This document shows, piece after piece, positions 46,709 to 54,466 of a stretch of DNA of 64,000 bases (position 1 is the stretch's first letter; each line of letters begins with the position of its first letter). The notes beneath the pieces are model-generated. The model ran no database searches. It was not told where the DNA came from and was given only the letters and a program-made list of their open reading frames with translations. The translations under genes were made by a program, and so were the position numbers. The DNA is taken from assembly GCF_017115085.1 (NCBI RefSeq), contig NZ_JABXKJ010000231.1:1-64000 (forward strand), read 5' to 3'. This DNA comes from Nostoc sp. NMS7 (GTDB lineage Bacteria > Cyanobacteriota > Cyanobacteriia > Cyanobacteriales > Nostocaceae).

Positions 46709-48142
46709 ATGGCAAGCGGTGAAGTATTTGATACCAAAACAAAATCCCTATCTCTGCCAAAGGTAAACCTGCTGACGATGTTCCGCCTGGGTTTATTTCA
46801 AATGGGGTTGAGCATGATGTCCATTTTGACTCTGGGGGTACTCAACAGAGTCATGATTCAAGAAATAGCAATTCCGGCGACGCTGGTATCAATAGTTCTA
46901 GCACTGCCCTTATTTGTTGCTCCTTCCCGTGTCTGGTTCGGACAGATTTCCGATGCCAAACCGTTATGGGGATACCACCGCACGGCTTATGTTTGGGTAG
47001 GCGCGGCAATATTTGCGATCGCAGCCTTTTTAGCTGTACAAGTAATGTGGCAACTCAATAATGCCGTAAGTAGTGCAGGTGGTTGGGCATGGACAACCCA
47101 AACAATCAGCTGGACAGCACTTTTGGCTTTAGTTTTTGCTATATACGGTCTAGGAATTTGTGCTAGCGGTACTGCCTTTGCTGCTTTGTTGGTGGATATA
47201 TCTGAAGAAGATAACCGTTCCAAAGTGGTAGGTGTAGTTTGGTCGATGCTAATGGTGGGGATTATTGTCGGGGCGATTATTAGTGCCAGTTTGTTGAAGC
47301 AATTAACACCAGAAGCAACAACCGCAACTTTGCAGGCGGCGATTAATAGGTTGTTTACTATCGTCCCAGCAATTGTATTTGGTTTAGCGATCGCAGCAAC
47401 ATTAGGCGTAGAAAAAAAATACTCCCAATACTTAAGCCGTTCCACAGTGGTAAACCGGGAAGATAGCATTACTCTGGGCAATGCTTGGAAAATCTTGACA
47501 GCTAGTCCACAAACAGGTATATTCTTCACCTTTTTAGTGGTAATGACCATCAGCTTGTTTATGCAAGACCCCATTTTGGAACCTTATGCGGGTCAAGTGT
47601 TTAAAATGCCCTTAGCAGAAAGTACCAAACTGAATGTTTTTTACGGAATTGGTATACTGATTGCCTACGGCGTTACTGGCTTTTACATTGTGCCGCGTTT
47701 GGGTAAGCGCAAAACTGCACGCTTGGGCTGTATATTGGTGGCATTCTCTGCTGTATTGCTAGGAATATCAGGCTTCACTGCTAATCCAGGCTTTCTGAAG
47801 TTAGCTTTGGTATTATTCGGTTTAGCCACCGGTTTCTTAACTACGGCAGCAATTAGCTTGATGTTGGATCTCACAGTTGCCGAAAGCGCAGGTACATTTA
47901 TTGGCGCATGGGGACTAGCGCAAGCTATGGCTAGGGGAGTGGCGGTAGTGGCAGGCGGTGGCATCTTAGATATTGGACGCAAGCTGCTACCTAGCCTAGA
48001 GTTAGCCTATGGACTGGTGTTTGCTCTAGAAGCTGTAGGAATGGTGGTGTCGATATGGTTTCTCAATCGGGTGAATGTAGCGGAATTTCAAACAAGTACA
48101 AAGCAAGCGATCGCTTCGGTTTTAGAAAGCGATTTAGACTAA
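46709..48142 (+). CDS. PucC/BCD family MFS transporter (chlorophyll-protein assembly related)
   Basis: A 477-residue membrane protein with twelve hydrophobic helices and the PucC-family beginning LPKVNLLTMFRLGLFQMGLSMMSILTLGVLNRVMI. WFGQISDAKPLWGYHRTAYVW and EEDNRSKVVGVVWSMLMVGI follow. In purple bacteria, PucC and LhaA help assemble light-harvesting complexes. Cyanobacterial members are thought to act in chlorophyll or photosystem handling. ATG at 46709. It is followed after a short repeat-filled gap by a phosphatase-like gene. Confidence 0.88.
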   Translation: MASGEVFDTKTKSLSLPKVNLLTMFRLGLFQMGLSMMSILTLGVLNRVMIQEIAIPATLVSIVLALPLFVAPSRVWFGQISDAKPLWGYHRTAYVWVGAAIFAIAAFLAVQVMWQLNNAVSSAGGWAWTTQTISWTALLALVFAIYGLGICASGTAFAALLVDISEEDNRSKVVGVVWSMLMVGIIVGAIISASLLKQLTPEATTATLQAAINRLFTIVPAIVFGLAIAATLGVEKKYSQYLSRSTVVNREDSITLGNAWKILTASPQTGIFFTFLVVMTISLFMQDPILEPYAGQVFKMPLAESTKLNVFYGIGILIAYGVTGFYIVPRLGKRKTARLGCILVAFSAVLLGISGFTANPGFLKLALVLFGLATGFLTTAAISLMLDLTVAESAGTFIGAWGLAQAMARGVAVVAGGGILDIGRKLLPSLELAYGLVFALEAVGMVVSIWFLNRVNVAEFQTSTKQAIASVLESDLD

Positions 48143-48188
48143 ACATGGCACAAATGACCAATAACCAATGACCAATGACAATTAACCA
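48143..48188. repeat. Short tandem repeats (CAATGAC type) abutting a start codon
   Basis: Units such as ACCAATGACCAATGACAATT run directly into the ATG at 48189, so the repeat forms the translation initiation region of the next gene. Confidence 0.7.
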
Positions 48189-48995
48189 ATGAATGATTTT
48201 TGGACAACAATTCTTGATTTTGCCCAAACTACCACTACCAGAGTTGGCAAGCAGCTAATGCAAGATTTTGGGCAAGTACAGGCTTCGCAAAAAGCTGATG
48301 GGAGTTTGGTGACGCAAGCAGATAAATGGGCAGATCAGGAAATTCGGGATGCGATCGCTTCTAATTTCTCTGGTTACGGCATTTTGAGCGAAGAGAGCGA
48401 TCAGTCATTTCCCGGTACCGAGTGGTGCTGGGTAATTGATCCTCTCGACGGTACAACCAACTTCACACGCGGCATTCCCATCTGGACAATATCGCTGGGT
48501 TTACTGTATCGAGGTACACCGATTTTTGGTTATGTTTATGCACCAACCTTAAATCAAGCTTTTCATGGTTTTTGGGCAGGTTCATCTGGTTTAGCAACAC
48601 CAACAGGAGCATTTCTCAATCACCACCCCATCCACACTAGTACTGATAGTCCCAGCAATAATCACTTTTTTAACCTCTGTTCCCGTAGCACCGCAGTTAT
48701 CCAAAATGGTTTTCCCTGCAAAATTCGGATGTTGGGTGTGGCTAGCTATAACTTTTTGACAGTTGCAACGGGAGCAACATTAGGTGGTATTGAAGCGACA
48801 CCAAAAGTTTGGGATTTAGCGGGGGCTTGGGTAATTGTCCAGGCTGCTGGCGGTGTTTGGCGATCGCTCAAGTCAGAACCGTTTCCGTTGTCATCAGGAG
48901 AAGATTATAGCGATCGCTCTTTTCCCACCCTTGTTGTCAGTCGTCCCGAATTAGTTCCGGTATTTCAACCTTTTCTTGAAGACGCAAAAATTTAA
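48189..48995 (+). CDS. Inositol monophosphatase family protein
   Basis: A 268-residue Mg-dependent sugar phosphatase. The metal-binding motifs are SEES (about 68-71), the diagnostic DPLDGTTNF (about 84-92) and, near the end, KVWDLAGAWVIVQAAGG. Family members hydrolyse inositol-1-phosphate, histidinol-phosphate, fructose-1,6-bisphosphate or similar compounds. The sequence alone does not decide which. The ATG follows CAATGACC repeats with no clear ribosome-binding site. Confidence 0.9.
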   Translation: MNDFWTTILDFAQTTTTRVGKQLMQDFGQVQASQKADGSLVTQADKWADQEIRDAIASNFSGYGILSEESDQSFPGTEWCWVIDPLDGTTNFTRGIPIWTISLGLLYRGTPIFGYVYAPTLNQAFHGFWAGSSGLATPTGAFLNHHPIHTSTDSPSNNHFFNLCSRSTAVIQNGFPCKIRMLGVASYNFLTVATGATLGGIEATPKVWDLAGAWVIVQAAGGVWRSLKSEPFPLSSGEDYSDRSFPTLVVSRPELVPVFQPFLEDAKI

Positions 48996-49209
48996 TTTGC
49001 CGCTCTGCTGCCTGAAAACAGTAATTTTGTCACCAGGCTAGTGGAAGGCGGCATATCGATATTAAACTTAATAAAACTCTAATCAAACAAAGAATTGAGT
49101 ATAAATAAAGCTAGTAATAATCCTGATTTAAGTGCAAGACCAGTGTAGTTAATAATTTAATTACTATTGTAGCTTAGGCTACACTGGTTAATATAGTATA
49201 AAGAATTTT

Positions 49210-49749
49210 ATGCTGTCTAATCTAGATTTAATTCGAGAGTTTGTGCAAAACTCTATCCATAAAAAAGAAGTTTTGTTGTCAAATCATTCTTTGACAGCGC
49301 AAACAGTCTATAATACCAACCAACTAACAGCGAAATCTGAAGGCGTAATTGCCACCGTTCACCTATCTAACACCCTATCTGAATTCTTGATTTATCCAAA
49401 ATCATCCCACTGGGAATTGATAAATGAGGCATTAGCAGAATATGGTTATCTCCTCAAGGGAGAAGTAGATAGTCGCGGTTTATATGAGTATCAATACTGC
49501 AAAGTTCCCAAAGGCTATGAGATGCACTGTACTAAATCTGTACTTCTATGGCGAGCTTGGTGGAAATATCGCAAGTATACTTTAACACTAGGGATTCCCT
49601 TGGAACTTTTGATTAGAACACGAGATTCATGGTATCCAATCCGAGATGTAATTGTTAGTAACGGACTTGTTTATATCAAAACCTTAGGAAGTGAGATATC
49701 ACTTGATTCAGATGACTTGGTTACTTGGTTAAGTAAAATTGACGGCTGA
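49210..49749 (+). CDS. Conserved-looking hypothetical protein
   Basis: A 179-residue soluble protein with no signal peptide or membrane segment. It contains aromatic-rich stretches (LLWRAWWKYRKYTLTLGIPLELLI) and the sequence TRDSWYPIRDVIVSNGLVYIKTLGSEISLDSDD, which looks like a small beta domain. I do not recognise a family. A 214-base upstream gap with short repeats suggests its own promoter. Confidence 0.65.
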   Translation: MLSNLDLIREFVQNSIHKKEVLLSNHSLTAQTVYNTNQLTAKSEGVIATVHLSNTLSEFLIYPKSSHWELINEALAEYGYLLKGEVDSRGLYEYQYCKVPKGYEMHCTKSVLLWRAWWKYRKYTLTLGIPLELLIRTRDSWYPIRDVIVSNGLVYIKTLGSEISLDSDDLVTWLSKIDG

Positions 49750-49818
49750 AAGTGAGTAATTTTTGAAAAATGCTGAGATTTTTTTCGGTTACTTTGAGAC
49801 TATGACTGTAACTGGTTT

Positions 49819-50178
49819 TTAATAAACTGTTTCATCTTCTTTCCGCCACGCTGGATCAACAATACAAATAAATATCAGAGGTTCGATGCCAGAGTTAGAA
49901 ATAAATTGCCGCGTATTAGAAGGAATATACACAGCATCTCCCGGTTGAAGTATTTGGGTTTCATCATCAATGTGCATTTCTCCCGTGCCACTAAGAATAT
50001 AATAGACTTCTGAGGTAGAGAGCGAGTGGGGTTGAGAGGTTTTTCCTACTGGCAGTGTTGCATGAGCCAAACTATAGCGTAATGACAGAGGTTGCTTATC
50101 TGGATGTAGAAGTTCTCGCAGAATGGTGTTATCTCCTGCGATAAATTCTGGACAGTCTTGAAGTTTTTGAACTAGCAT
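49819..50178 (-). CDS. Cupin domain protein
   Basis: A 119-residue single-domain cupin. Motif 1 is spread over PHSLSTSEVYYILSGTGEMHID and motif 2 over LQPGDAVYIPSNTRQFISNSG. The usual metal-binding His/Glu set is only partly present: a His near the start of motif 1 and the Glu of SEVYYIL are seen, but no clear motif-2 His. A metal-dependent enzyme role is therefore uncertain. It may instead be a small-molecule binding or isomerase-type cupin. Single gene. Confidence 0.85.
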   Translation of the reverse strand: MLVQKLQDCPEFIAGDNTILRELLHPDKQPLSLRYSLAHATLPVGKTSQPHSLSTSEVYYILSGTGEMHIDDETQILQPGDAVYIPSNTRQFISNSGIEPLIFICIVDPAWRKEDETVY

Positions 50179-50488
50179 GAATCAATTTTTGATTTGAGGT
50201 TTTCAATCTCACTATAGAAGTATAAGCCTACTTTCCTGACTTCATTTTCTAATATACAAAGATTACCATACAAAGATTACCAAATATAGGGATGCCTATA
50301 TTGGGCTGCGTCTACGCTATCTAATCACAAGCATAGCCCAGCCACCAATAATCATTAGTATTCACTTCTGGCAGAGCCGTAATCAGGAGCATTTCTAGCC
50401 AAAACGAAAATTTTTAAGGGGGTTTGGGCTGAAGTTGACCAAATAATTATTAATTCATAATTTAAGAATTGTTATGGGGCAACCTCAG
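50179..50488. other. Intergenic gap without recognised features
   Basis: About 310 bases between two minus-strand genes, AT-rich, with a direct repeat of the ACAAAGATTACCA type near 50256-50282. Nothing else is seen. Confidence 0.4.
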
Positions 50489-51136
50489 TTATTGATAAAT
50501 TTCACCATCAGGCATAATTGCCCCAGCTAAGTTAGCACCAATTAGTTTAACTAGAAGGCGCTCGCCAGAGCGAATCCGCGCTCCCGTCAAGTCAGCTCCG
50601 CGCAAGTCAGTGCCACTGAGATCCGCTCCAATCAAATTAGCACCACGTAAATTTGCCTCCCTGAGATCCGCTAAAAGTAAGTTTGCCCGAAATAAATTTG
50701 CTTCAGATAAATTCGCACCTCTGAGGTTGACTTTGTGCATAAAAGTATCACTGAGATTAGCACCACTCAAATTGGCATAACTCAGATTTCTGCCAGATAA
50801 GTCTTTATTGCTCAAATTTGCCCGACTGTAGTCTTTGCCACTCAAGTCTGAGTTTTGCTTTGGTGGTTTCTGGGTTGTTTGAGATGGTTTTTCTTCTTGA
50901 GGTGGCGGTGAATTAAGTGTAGTTTGATGTTTGATTTTTAAAGAGCGCAACTTTTCACGAGCTTCATTTATGGCTTTGAGCTTGTCTTGTGCTTTCTGCT
51001 GTAAACGGAGATTGTCTTTGGGAATGCGATCGGGATGCCAAACAAAAACTAAATCTTTGTAAGCCTGGTTCACTTCCTCAAGTGTTGCCCCAGGCTCTAA
51101 TTCCAAAACTCTATAGTACCGCTCCAGATCGCTCAT
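50489..51136 (-). CDS. J-domain protein with pentapeptide repeats
   Basis: A 215-residue protein. Residues 1-65 form a DnaJ-type J domain with the HPD motif at 34-36. A Pro/Lys/Gln-rich linker (about 70-98) follows, then about twenty pentapeptide repeats of the A(N/D)L-x-x type (YANLSGANLSDTF, ANLFRANLLLADLREANLRGANLIGADLSGTDLRGADL), which fold as a right-handed square helix. J domains recruit and stimulate Hsp70 (DnaK). The repeat solenoid would be the client- or partner-binding part. The fusion is seen in some cyanobacteria, and its client is unknown. Confidence 0.92.
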   Translation of the reverse strand: MSDLERYYRVLELEPGATLEEVNQAYKDLVFVWHPDRIPKDNLRLQQKAQDKLKAINEAREKLRSLKIKHQTTLNSPPPQEEKPSQTTQKPPKQNSDLSGKDYSRANLSNKDLSGRNLSYANLSGANLSDTFMHKVNLRGANLSEANLFRANLLLADLREANLRGANLIGADLSGTDLRGADLTGARIRSGERLLVKLIGANLAGAIMPDGEIYQ

Positions 51137-51202
51137 ACGATATTTTAGTGGACAATCAACTTAATTATCAGTGATGGAGCCATCTATTCGCTGCATCATT
51201 TA

Positions 51203-51335
51203 TTATTAGTCATTGGGCATTGGGCATGGGGCACTTGTACTGACTTTGCCTGCCCTGAGCTTGCCGAAGGGTACTGAGCGGCGTCGAAGTAGCGTTGTCG
51301 TTGGCGCAGCCTCTCGTAGAGAAGTATGGGGCATT
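51203..51335. repeat. Composite dispersed repeat (heptamers plus GC-rich palindromic elements)
   Basis: GGGCATT units are followed by CCCTGAGCTTGCCGAAGGG and GGCGCAGCCTCTCGTAGAG (51303-51327). A closely matching composite lies at 63335-63400. Open frames crossing it are artefacts. Confidence 0.75.
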
Positions 51336-51402
51336 GGAAAGAGGAGGCAGAAGTTCTTTAATTTTGAATTTGGAATGCGTGAATTTGGAATTGATTTCTC
51401 CC

Positions 51403-51897
51403 TCATCTCCCTATTTCCCCATTTCTCCATCGAGCGATCGCTCTCAAATATGCTCCAACTGGAATCTGATAAACTTCAATAAAAATCCAAACAATAATTG
51501 CTAAATGTGATAAGAAAGTTAATATTGTCCAAATATATGGCATCCAGGTAATCGGTTCCTTGAGATTAGCAGGAAAATAGTAAGCTACTATGCCAATTAG
51601 AGTAGTAGGAAGAATTACAAAAATTGCTGCTGCTAGTCCATAACCCCAACCTAATTCCACACCTTCCAACTGGCCTTCTGTCCAACTAAACCCATTCCAA
51701 CGCCAACTTAAGGGTGGTTGCCTAGAAGGCATCTTGATTTGCTGTAGTTCTAAGTTGACTGTAAAAATCTCCTGGCAAAAGTCACAAGCCATAGCTTCCA
51801 TCAATGGCATATGAGAAATCTTACCTATCCGACAGACTGGGCAGGGGTAAACTCCATAATAGTCGAAAGATTGGGCTAAGATTTTGGAACTGAGCAT
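51403..51897 (-). CDS. Small membrane protein with N-terminal zinc-ribbon-like cysteines
   Basis: A 164-residue protein. Two CxxC pairs, CPVC near 19-22 and CDFC near 38-41, form a probable zinc ribbon at the N-terminus. Two hydrophobic helices follow at about 88-110 and 118-143, with a WRWNGFSWTEGQLEGVELGWGYG segment before the first. This looks like a conserved cyanobacterial family of unknown function, but I cannot name it. The C-terminal end runs into ATTTCTCCAT-type repeats. Confidence 0.65.
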   Translation of the reverse strand: MLSSKILAQSFDYYGVYPCPVCRIGKISHMPLMEAMACDFCQEIFTVNLELQQIKMPSRQPPLSWRWNGFSWTEGQLEGVELGWGYGLAAAIFVILPTTLIGIVAYYFPANLKEPITWMPYIWTILTFLSHLAIIVWIFIEVYQIPVGAYLRAIARWRNGEIGR

Positions 51898-52617
51898 AAT
51901 GAAACCGATGATCCTAAAAAGTTTATCTGGTCATGAGGACTTGGGTAAGAATAATCTATGGCGATCGTCAATTCTCTGCAATCAGCTTTCGCAAGGTGAG
52001 GTGACAAGTCAGGAGAATTATAATTTTAATTTCTCAATCCTGCCTCTTTGAACTTCTGAGGGACAGAAGCCACCATTTAGAGTTCTCTCTGATTACCTTG
52101 AGTTGACTGTATTCTATTCATTAAAGAATGGCCATATTCTGAATTTTTAGATTTTTCACTATTGATTTTTAATCATTTACACTACCCATTAGTCATGACA
52201 CAGCAATATTTGTAAACTTATATAACTATGGTGATATCTAATGACAAACCACTATCTTCGTTTAGGCAAACAAGCAACTACTAACACAAGGCGGAATTCC
52301 AAATTCCAAATTCAAATAGGTATACAGCGATAAGGGTTTCCTGGTTACTGAGCTTGCCGTTGGCGTGGTCACTGAGCAGTTCGACAGGTCTTACCCTAAG
52401 CTTGCCGAAGGGCTCACTGTGCCACCTTGCCGTTCGCGCAGCGTCTCGTAGAGAAGTGCAGCCTCTGGTAGAGAAGTATTGATTTGGAATCGGTGGTTTA
52501 TTTACGCCAAACTCTACTAGTCTTGACTTCCACAGTTCTACTGAGTCTATCGCTTTTTTATGGTTTGTGGGGGTCTTGACACCGCCTACTCTTCCTGGTA
52601 ATGTTAACATAGATAGC
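51898..52617. other. Repeat-rich intergenic region upstream of the aroF leader
   Basis: About 720 bases without a supported gene. It includes copies of dispersed GC-rich elements at about 52345-52480 (CTTGCCGAAGGGCTCACTG, GCGTCTCGTAGAGAAGTGC). A minus-strand open frame (52281-52610) crosses these repeats and is not credible as a gene. Confidence 0.5.
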
Positions 52618-52623
52618 TATAAT
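52618..52623 (+). promoter_or_regulatory. Candidate -10 element of the aroF transcript
   Basis: A perfect TATAAT lies 30 bases before the first leader peptide. It would place transcription start near 52630 and leave a very short 5' end before the leader ATG, as attenuators usually have. A TTGACA occurs at 52576-52581 but is too far away (36 bases) to act with it. Confidence 0.45.
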
Positions 52624-52652
52624 TCTTAAGTTTTCCAGCAAAAGCCCCACAA

Positions 52653-52709
52653 ATGCTTAACACAAATTCCTACTTTTATTTTTGGTTTAAGGTGGTTCAC
52701 CGGGAGTGA
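52653..52709 (+). CDS. Aromatic leader peptide 1 of the aroF attenuator
   Basis: An 18-codon frame, ATG to TGA, encodes MLNTNSYFYFWFKVVHRE. Six consecutive aromatic residues (Tyr, Phe, Tyr, Phe, Trp, Phe; codons 52671-52688) are the expected signature of a peptide on which a ribosome stalls when aromatic aminoacyl-tRNAs are scarce. The last codons overlap the left arm of a long hairpin. No Shine-Dalgarno sequence is evident. Confidence 0.7.
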   Translation: MLNTNSYFYFWFKVVHRE

Positions 52710-52743
52710 ATCGAGTTTCCTAACGGAAACCGCCCGGTGAACC
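52694..52743 (+). promoter_or_regulatory. Antiterminator-type hairpin of attenuator 1
   Basis: An 11-bp perfect stem (GGTTCACCGGG at 52694-52704 with CCCGGTGAACC at 52733-52743) encloses a second stem (GTTTCC at 52715-52720 with GGAAAC at 52725-52730). The left arm lies in the final codons of leader 1. The right arm shares 52741-52743 with the terminator stem that follows, so a ribosome finishing the leader would disrupt this hairpin and favour the terminator. Confidence 0.65.
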
Positions 52744-52774
52744 GCAGAGTTGCCTCTGCGGTTTTTGTTTTTTT
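52741..52774 (+). terminator. Intrinsic terminator of attenuator 1
   Basis: A nine-base-pair stem (ACCGCAGAG at 52741-52749 with CTCTGCGGT at 52754-52762), a four-base loop and a T-rich tail (TTTTGTTTTTTT) form a strong intrinsic terminator about 30 bases beyond the leader 1 stop codon and well before aroF. Confidence 0.85.
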
Positions 52775-52792
52775 AAGGAGAATTTCATCGTC

Positions 52793-52855
52793 ATGACTTA
52801 TTTTAGTAGCTGGTTTTATGGCTTTTACTTTTGGCCCAGAGTAAGTTCCGGGTAA
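52793..52855 (+). CDS. Aromatic leader peptide 2 of the aroF attenuator
   Basis: A 20-codon frame, ATG to TAA, begins MTYFSSWFYGFYFWP and ends RVSSG. It holds ten aromatic residues: Tyr, Phe, Trp, Phe, Tyr, Phe, Tyr, Phe and Trp lie within the first fourteen codons, with Pro next. AAGGAG (52775-52780) is 12 bases upstream. The frame starts after terminator 1 and ends 28 bases before terminator 2. Confidence 0.75.
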   Translation: MTYFSSWFYGFYFWPRVSSG

Positions 52856-52893
52856 ATAGCGTCATGTTGATGAATCAGAACGCGCCCGGAACT
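52844..52893 (+). promoter_or_regulatory. Antiterminator pairing of attenuator 2
   Basis: AGTTCCGGG (52844-52852), the last three sense codons of leader 2, is perfectly complementary to CCCGGAACT (52885-52893). The latter is also the left arm of terminator 2. The two pairings exclude each other: a ribosome stalled on the aromatic codons leaves the antiterminator free to form, while one at the stop codon covers it. Confidence 0.7.
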
Positions 52894-52916
52894 CCTCAAA
52901 GGTTTCGGGCTTTTTT
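52884..52916 (+). terminator. Intrinsic terminator of attenuator 2
   Basis: GCCCGGAACT (52884-52893) pairs with GGTTTCGGGC (52901-52910) across a seven-base loop and is followed directly by TTTTTTG. It lies 135 bases before the aroF start codon. Confidence 0.85.
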
Positions 52917-52927
52917 GTTGTTATTGG

Positions 52928-53015
52928 GTAGTTAGGAGTTAGCAGTTAAAAGTTAGCAGTTAGCAGTTAGCAGTTAGTAGTTAATGCCCAATGCCCAATG
53001 CTCAATGCCCAATAA
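52928..53015. repeat. Short tandem repeats between attenuator and aroF
   Basis: About ten GTTAGCA/GTTAGGA units are followed by four ATGCCCA/ATGCTCA units. They lengthen the leader between terminator 2 and the aroF ribosome-binding site. Confidence 0.85.
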
Positions 53016-53050
53016 ATGTCTAATACTTAATTTGTTAGGAGAATTAAATC

Positions 53051-53923
53051 ATGATTAATGCCAAACTTGCTGTAAAATCTCATCCGAACCAGCAGACAAT
53101 TGTTAAACTTTCAGAAAAAGTTGCTTTCGGAGGCGAAGAACTGGTAATTATTGGCGGTCCCTGTACTGTTGAAAGCTTAGAACAAATGGAGATAGTCGCC
53201 CAAAAGCTATCTATTGCATCCGTACAGGGGTTGCGTGGCGGTGTCTACAAACCTCGCACATCTCCTTACGCTTTCCAGGGTATGGGAGAGTCAGGATTAG
53301 AGATTTTGGCAAGGGTGCGATCGCATTACAATCTGCCAGTTGTCACGGAGGTAATGTCAATTTCCCAAATTGAAATAGTCGCCGCCCACGCTGATATGCT
53401 TCAAGTTGGTAGCCGCAATATGCAAAACTTCGACTTGCTCAAAGCTTTGGGACAAGCTGGTAAACCAATACTGCTCAAACGTGGTTTAGCAGCGACAATT
53501 GAAGAATTTGTCATGGCTGCTGAATATATCCTCAGCCACGGTAATCCTGATGTGGTGTTGTGCGAAAGAGGTATCCGCAGCTTTGATGATTACACCCGCA
53601 ACGTCCTGGATTTAGGGGCAGTGGCAGCACTCAAGCAAATCACTCACTTGCCTGTGATTGTAGATCCTTCCCATGCCGTCGGGAAACGAGAGTTGGTAGC
53701 ACCTGTATCTAGGGCTGCGATCGCTTGCGGTGCAGATGGATTAATTATTGAATGTCATCCAGAGCCAGAAAAATCTGTTTCTGATGCCCGTCAAGCACTT
53801 TCCTTAGAAGATATGGTGCATTTAGTTGATAGTTTAAAGCCTGTAGCAACAGCTGTTGGGCGCAATATATCAGAAGCGATCGGGGCAGGTTTCAAACCTG
53901 CCCCGATTTTTTGTGCTGCTTAA
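53051..53923 (+). CDS. aroF: 3-deoxy-7-phosphoheptulonate (DAHP) synthase, AroF/type I-beta
   Basis: A 290-residue cytosolic enzyme that condenses phosphoenolpyruvate with erythrose-4-phosphate, the first step of the shikimate pathway to Phe, Tyr and Trp. Active-site segments are IIGGPCTVES, GGVYKPRTSPYAFQG, LLKRGLAATIEEF, VDPSHAVGKRE and IECHPEPEKSVSDARQAL. No ACT or chorismate-mutase domain is fused, so feedback sensing is not obvious in the protein. Regulation by the upstream double attenuator would supply it. TTAGGAG precedes the ATG. The last codons (GAGFKPAPIFCAA) run through a perfect inverted repeat that also looks like the gene's own terminator. Confidence 0.95.
   Translation: MINAKLAVKSHPNQQTIVKLSEKVAFGGEELVIIGGPCTVESLEQMEIVAQKLSIASVQGLRGGVYKPRTSPYAFQGMGESGLEILARVRSHYNLPVVTEVMSISQIEIVAAHADMLQVGSRNMQNFDLLKALGQAGKPILLKRGLAATIEEFVMAAEYILSHGNPDVVLCERGIRSFDDYTRNVLDLGAVAALKQITHLPVIVDPSHAVGKRELVAPVSRAAIACGADGLIIECHPEPEKSVSDARQALSLEDMVHLVDSLKPVATAVGRNISEAIGAGFKPAPIFCAA
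53879..53912 (+). terminator. Intrinsic terminator overlapping the 3' end of aroF
   Basis: A 14-bp perfect stem (ATCGGGGCAGGTTT at 53879-53892 with AAACCTGCCCCGAT at 53894-53907) with a one-base centre is followed by TTTTT. It lies inside the coding frame, whose stop is at 53921-53923. Confidence 0.75.
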
Positions 53924-54466
53924 ATCTCAGTTGAGAGTGTAGTTTACCGCCGTAGGTGTTACCCTGAGCCCTTCGACAAGCTCAGGGTAACACCTGCGCC
54001 GTACCACTTTGTGGAAGCAAGCTACGCGGAGCGTCTCGTAGAGAAGGGCATCGCTTTTGTTGAATATCTGAGTTAAAAGATTTATTTTGGCATCAGGACA
54101 AATAGCGATCGCCTTCTTGACCAAAATAGCAACGGTGGGCAGAGCAACTAAATTCATTTATGGGGGTTAGCAAGAAAGCGAATTTATTCGCCGTCCCTAT
54201 TTCTCTATTAATTCACTTGCGCTGATTCCCCGTTGAAGTGTATTTTAAAATTTGCCATCAAATTTTTAGATCCTCCCTAGTTCTGTTAAAAAATCAGCTA
54301 AGGGTGATCTAAAAAATTAGAAAACAAAACCTATTCTGAGTTGCGATGCCAACTTTTAGTGCAGCCAAGTTACCTTAACTCTAGCAAGCGGGGATAATTA
54401 CCTTTTAAAAAAGCTAAGGGTGAATTTAGTAACAAGACTAGTCCAGCAATTTCAGAAATTAACTCA
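53924..54466. other. Intergenic region after aroF with dispersed repeats
   Basis: It contains the hairpin CCTGAGC...GCTCAGG (about 53962-53987) and a copy of the GCGTCTCGTAGAGAAGG element at 54031-54047. The remainder, to the DedA gene, is AT-rich. The TAAGGGTGA-type sequence occurs twice (54299-54307 and 54414-54422). A minus-strand open frame here has no family resemblance. Confidence 0.5.

Noticed and set aside
52281..52610. 109-codon minus-strand open frame upstream of the aroF leader
   Set aside because: Most of it crosses dispersed repeats, and the remaining part has no recognised domain.
53927..54157. 76-codon minus-strand open frame after aroF
   Set aside because: It spans a CTGAGC...GCTCAG hairpin and a CTCGTAGAG repeat, with no gene-like features outside them.
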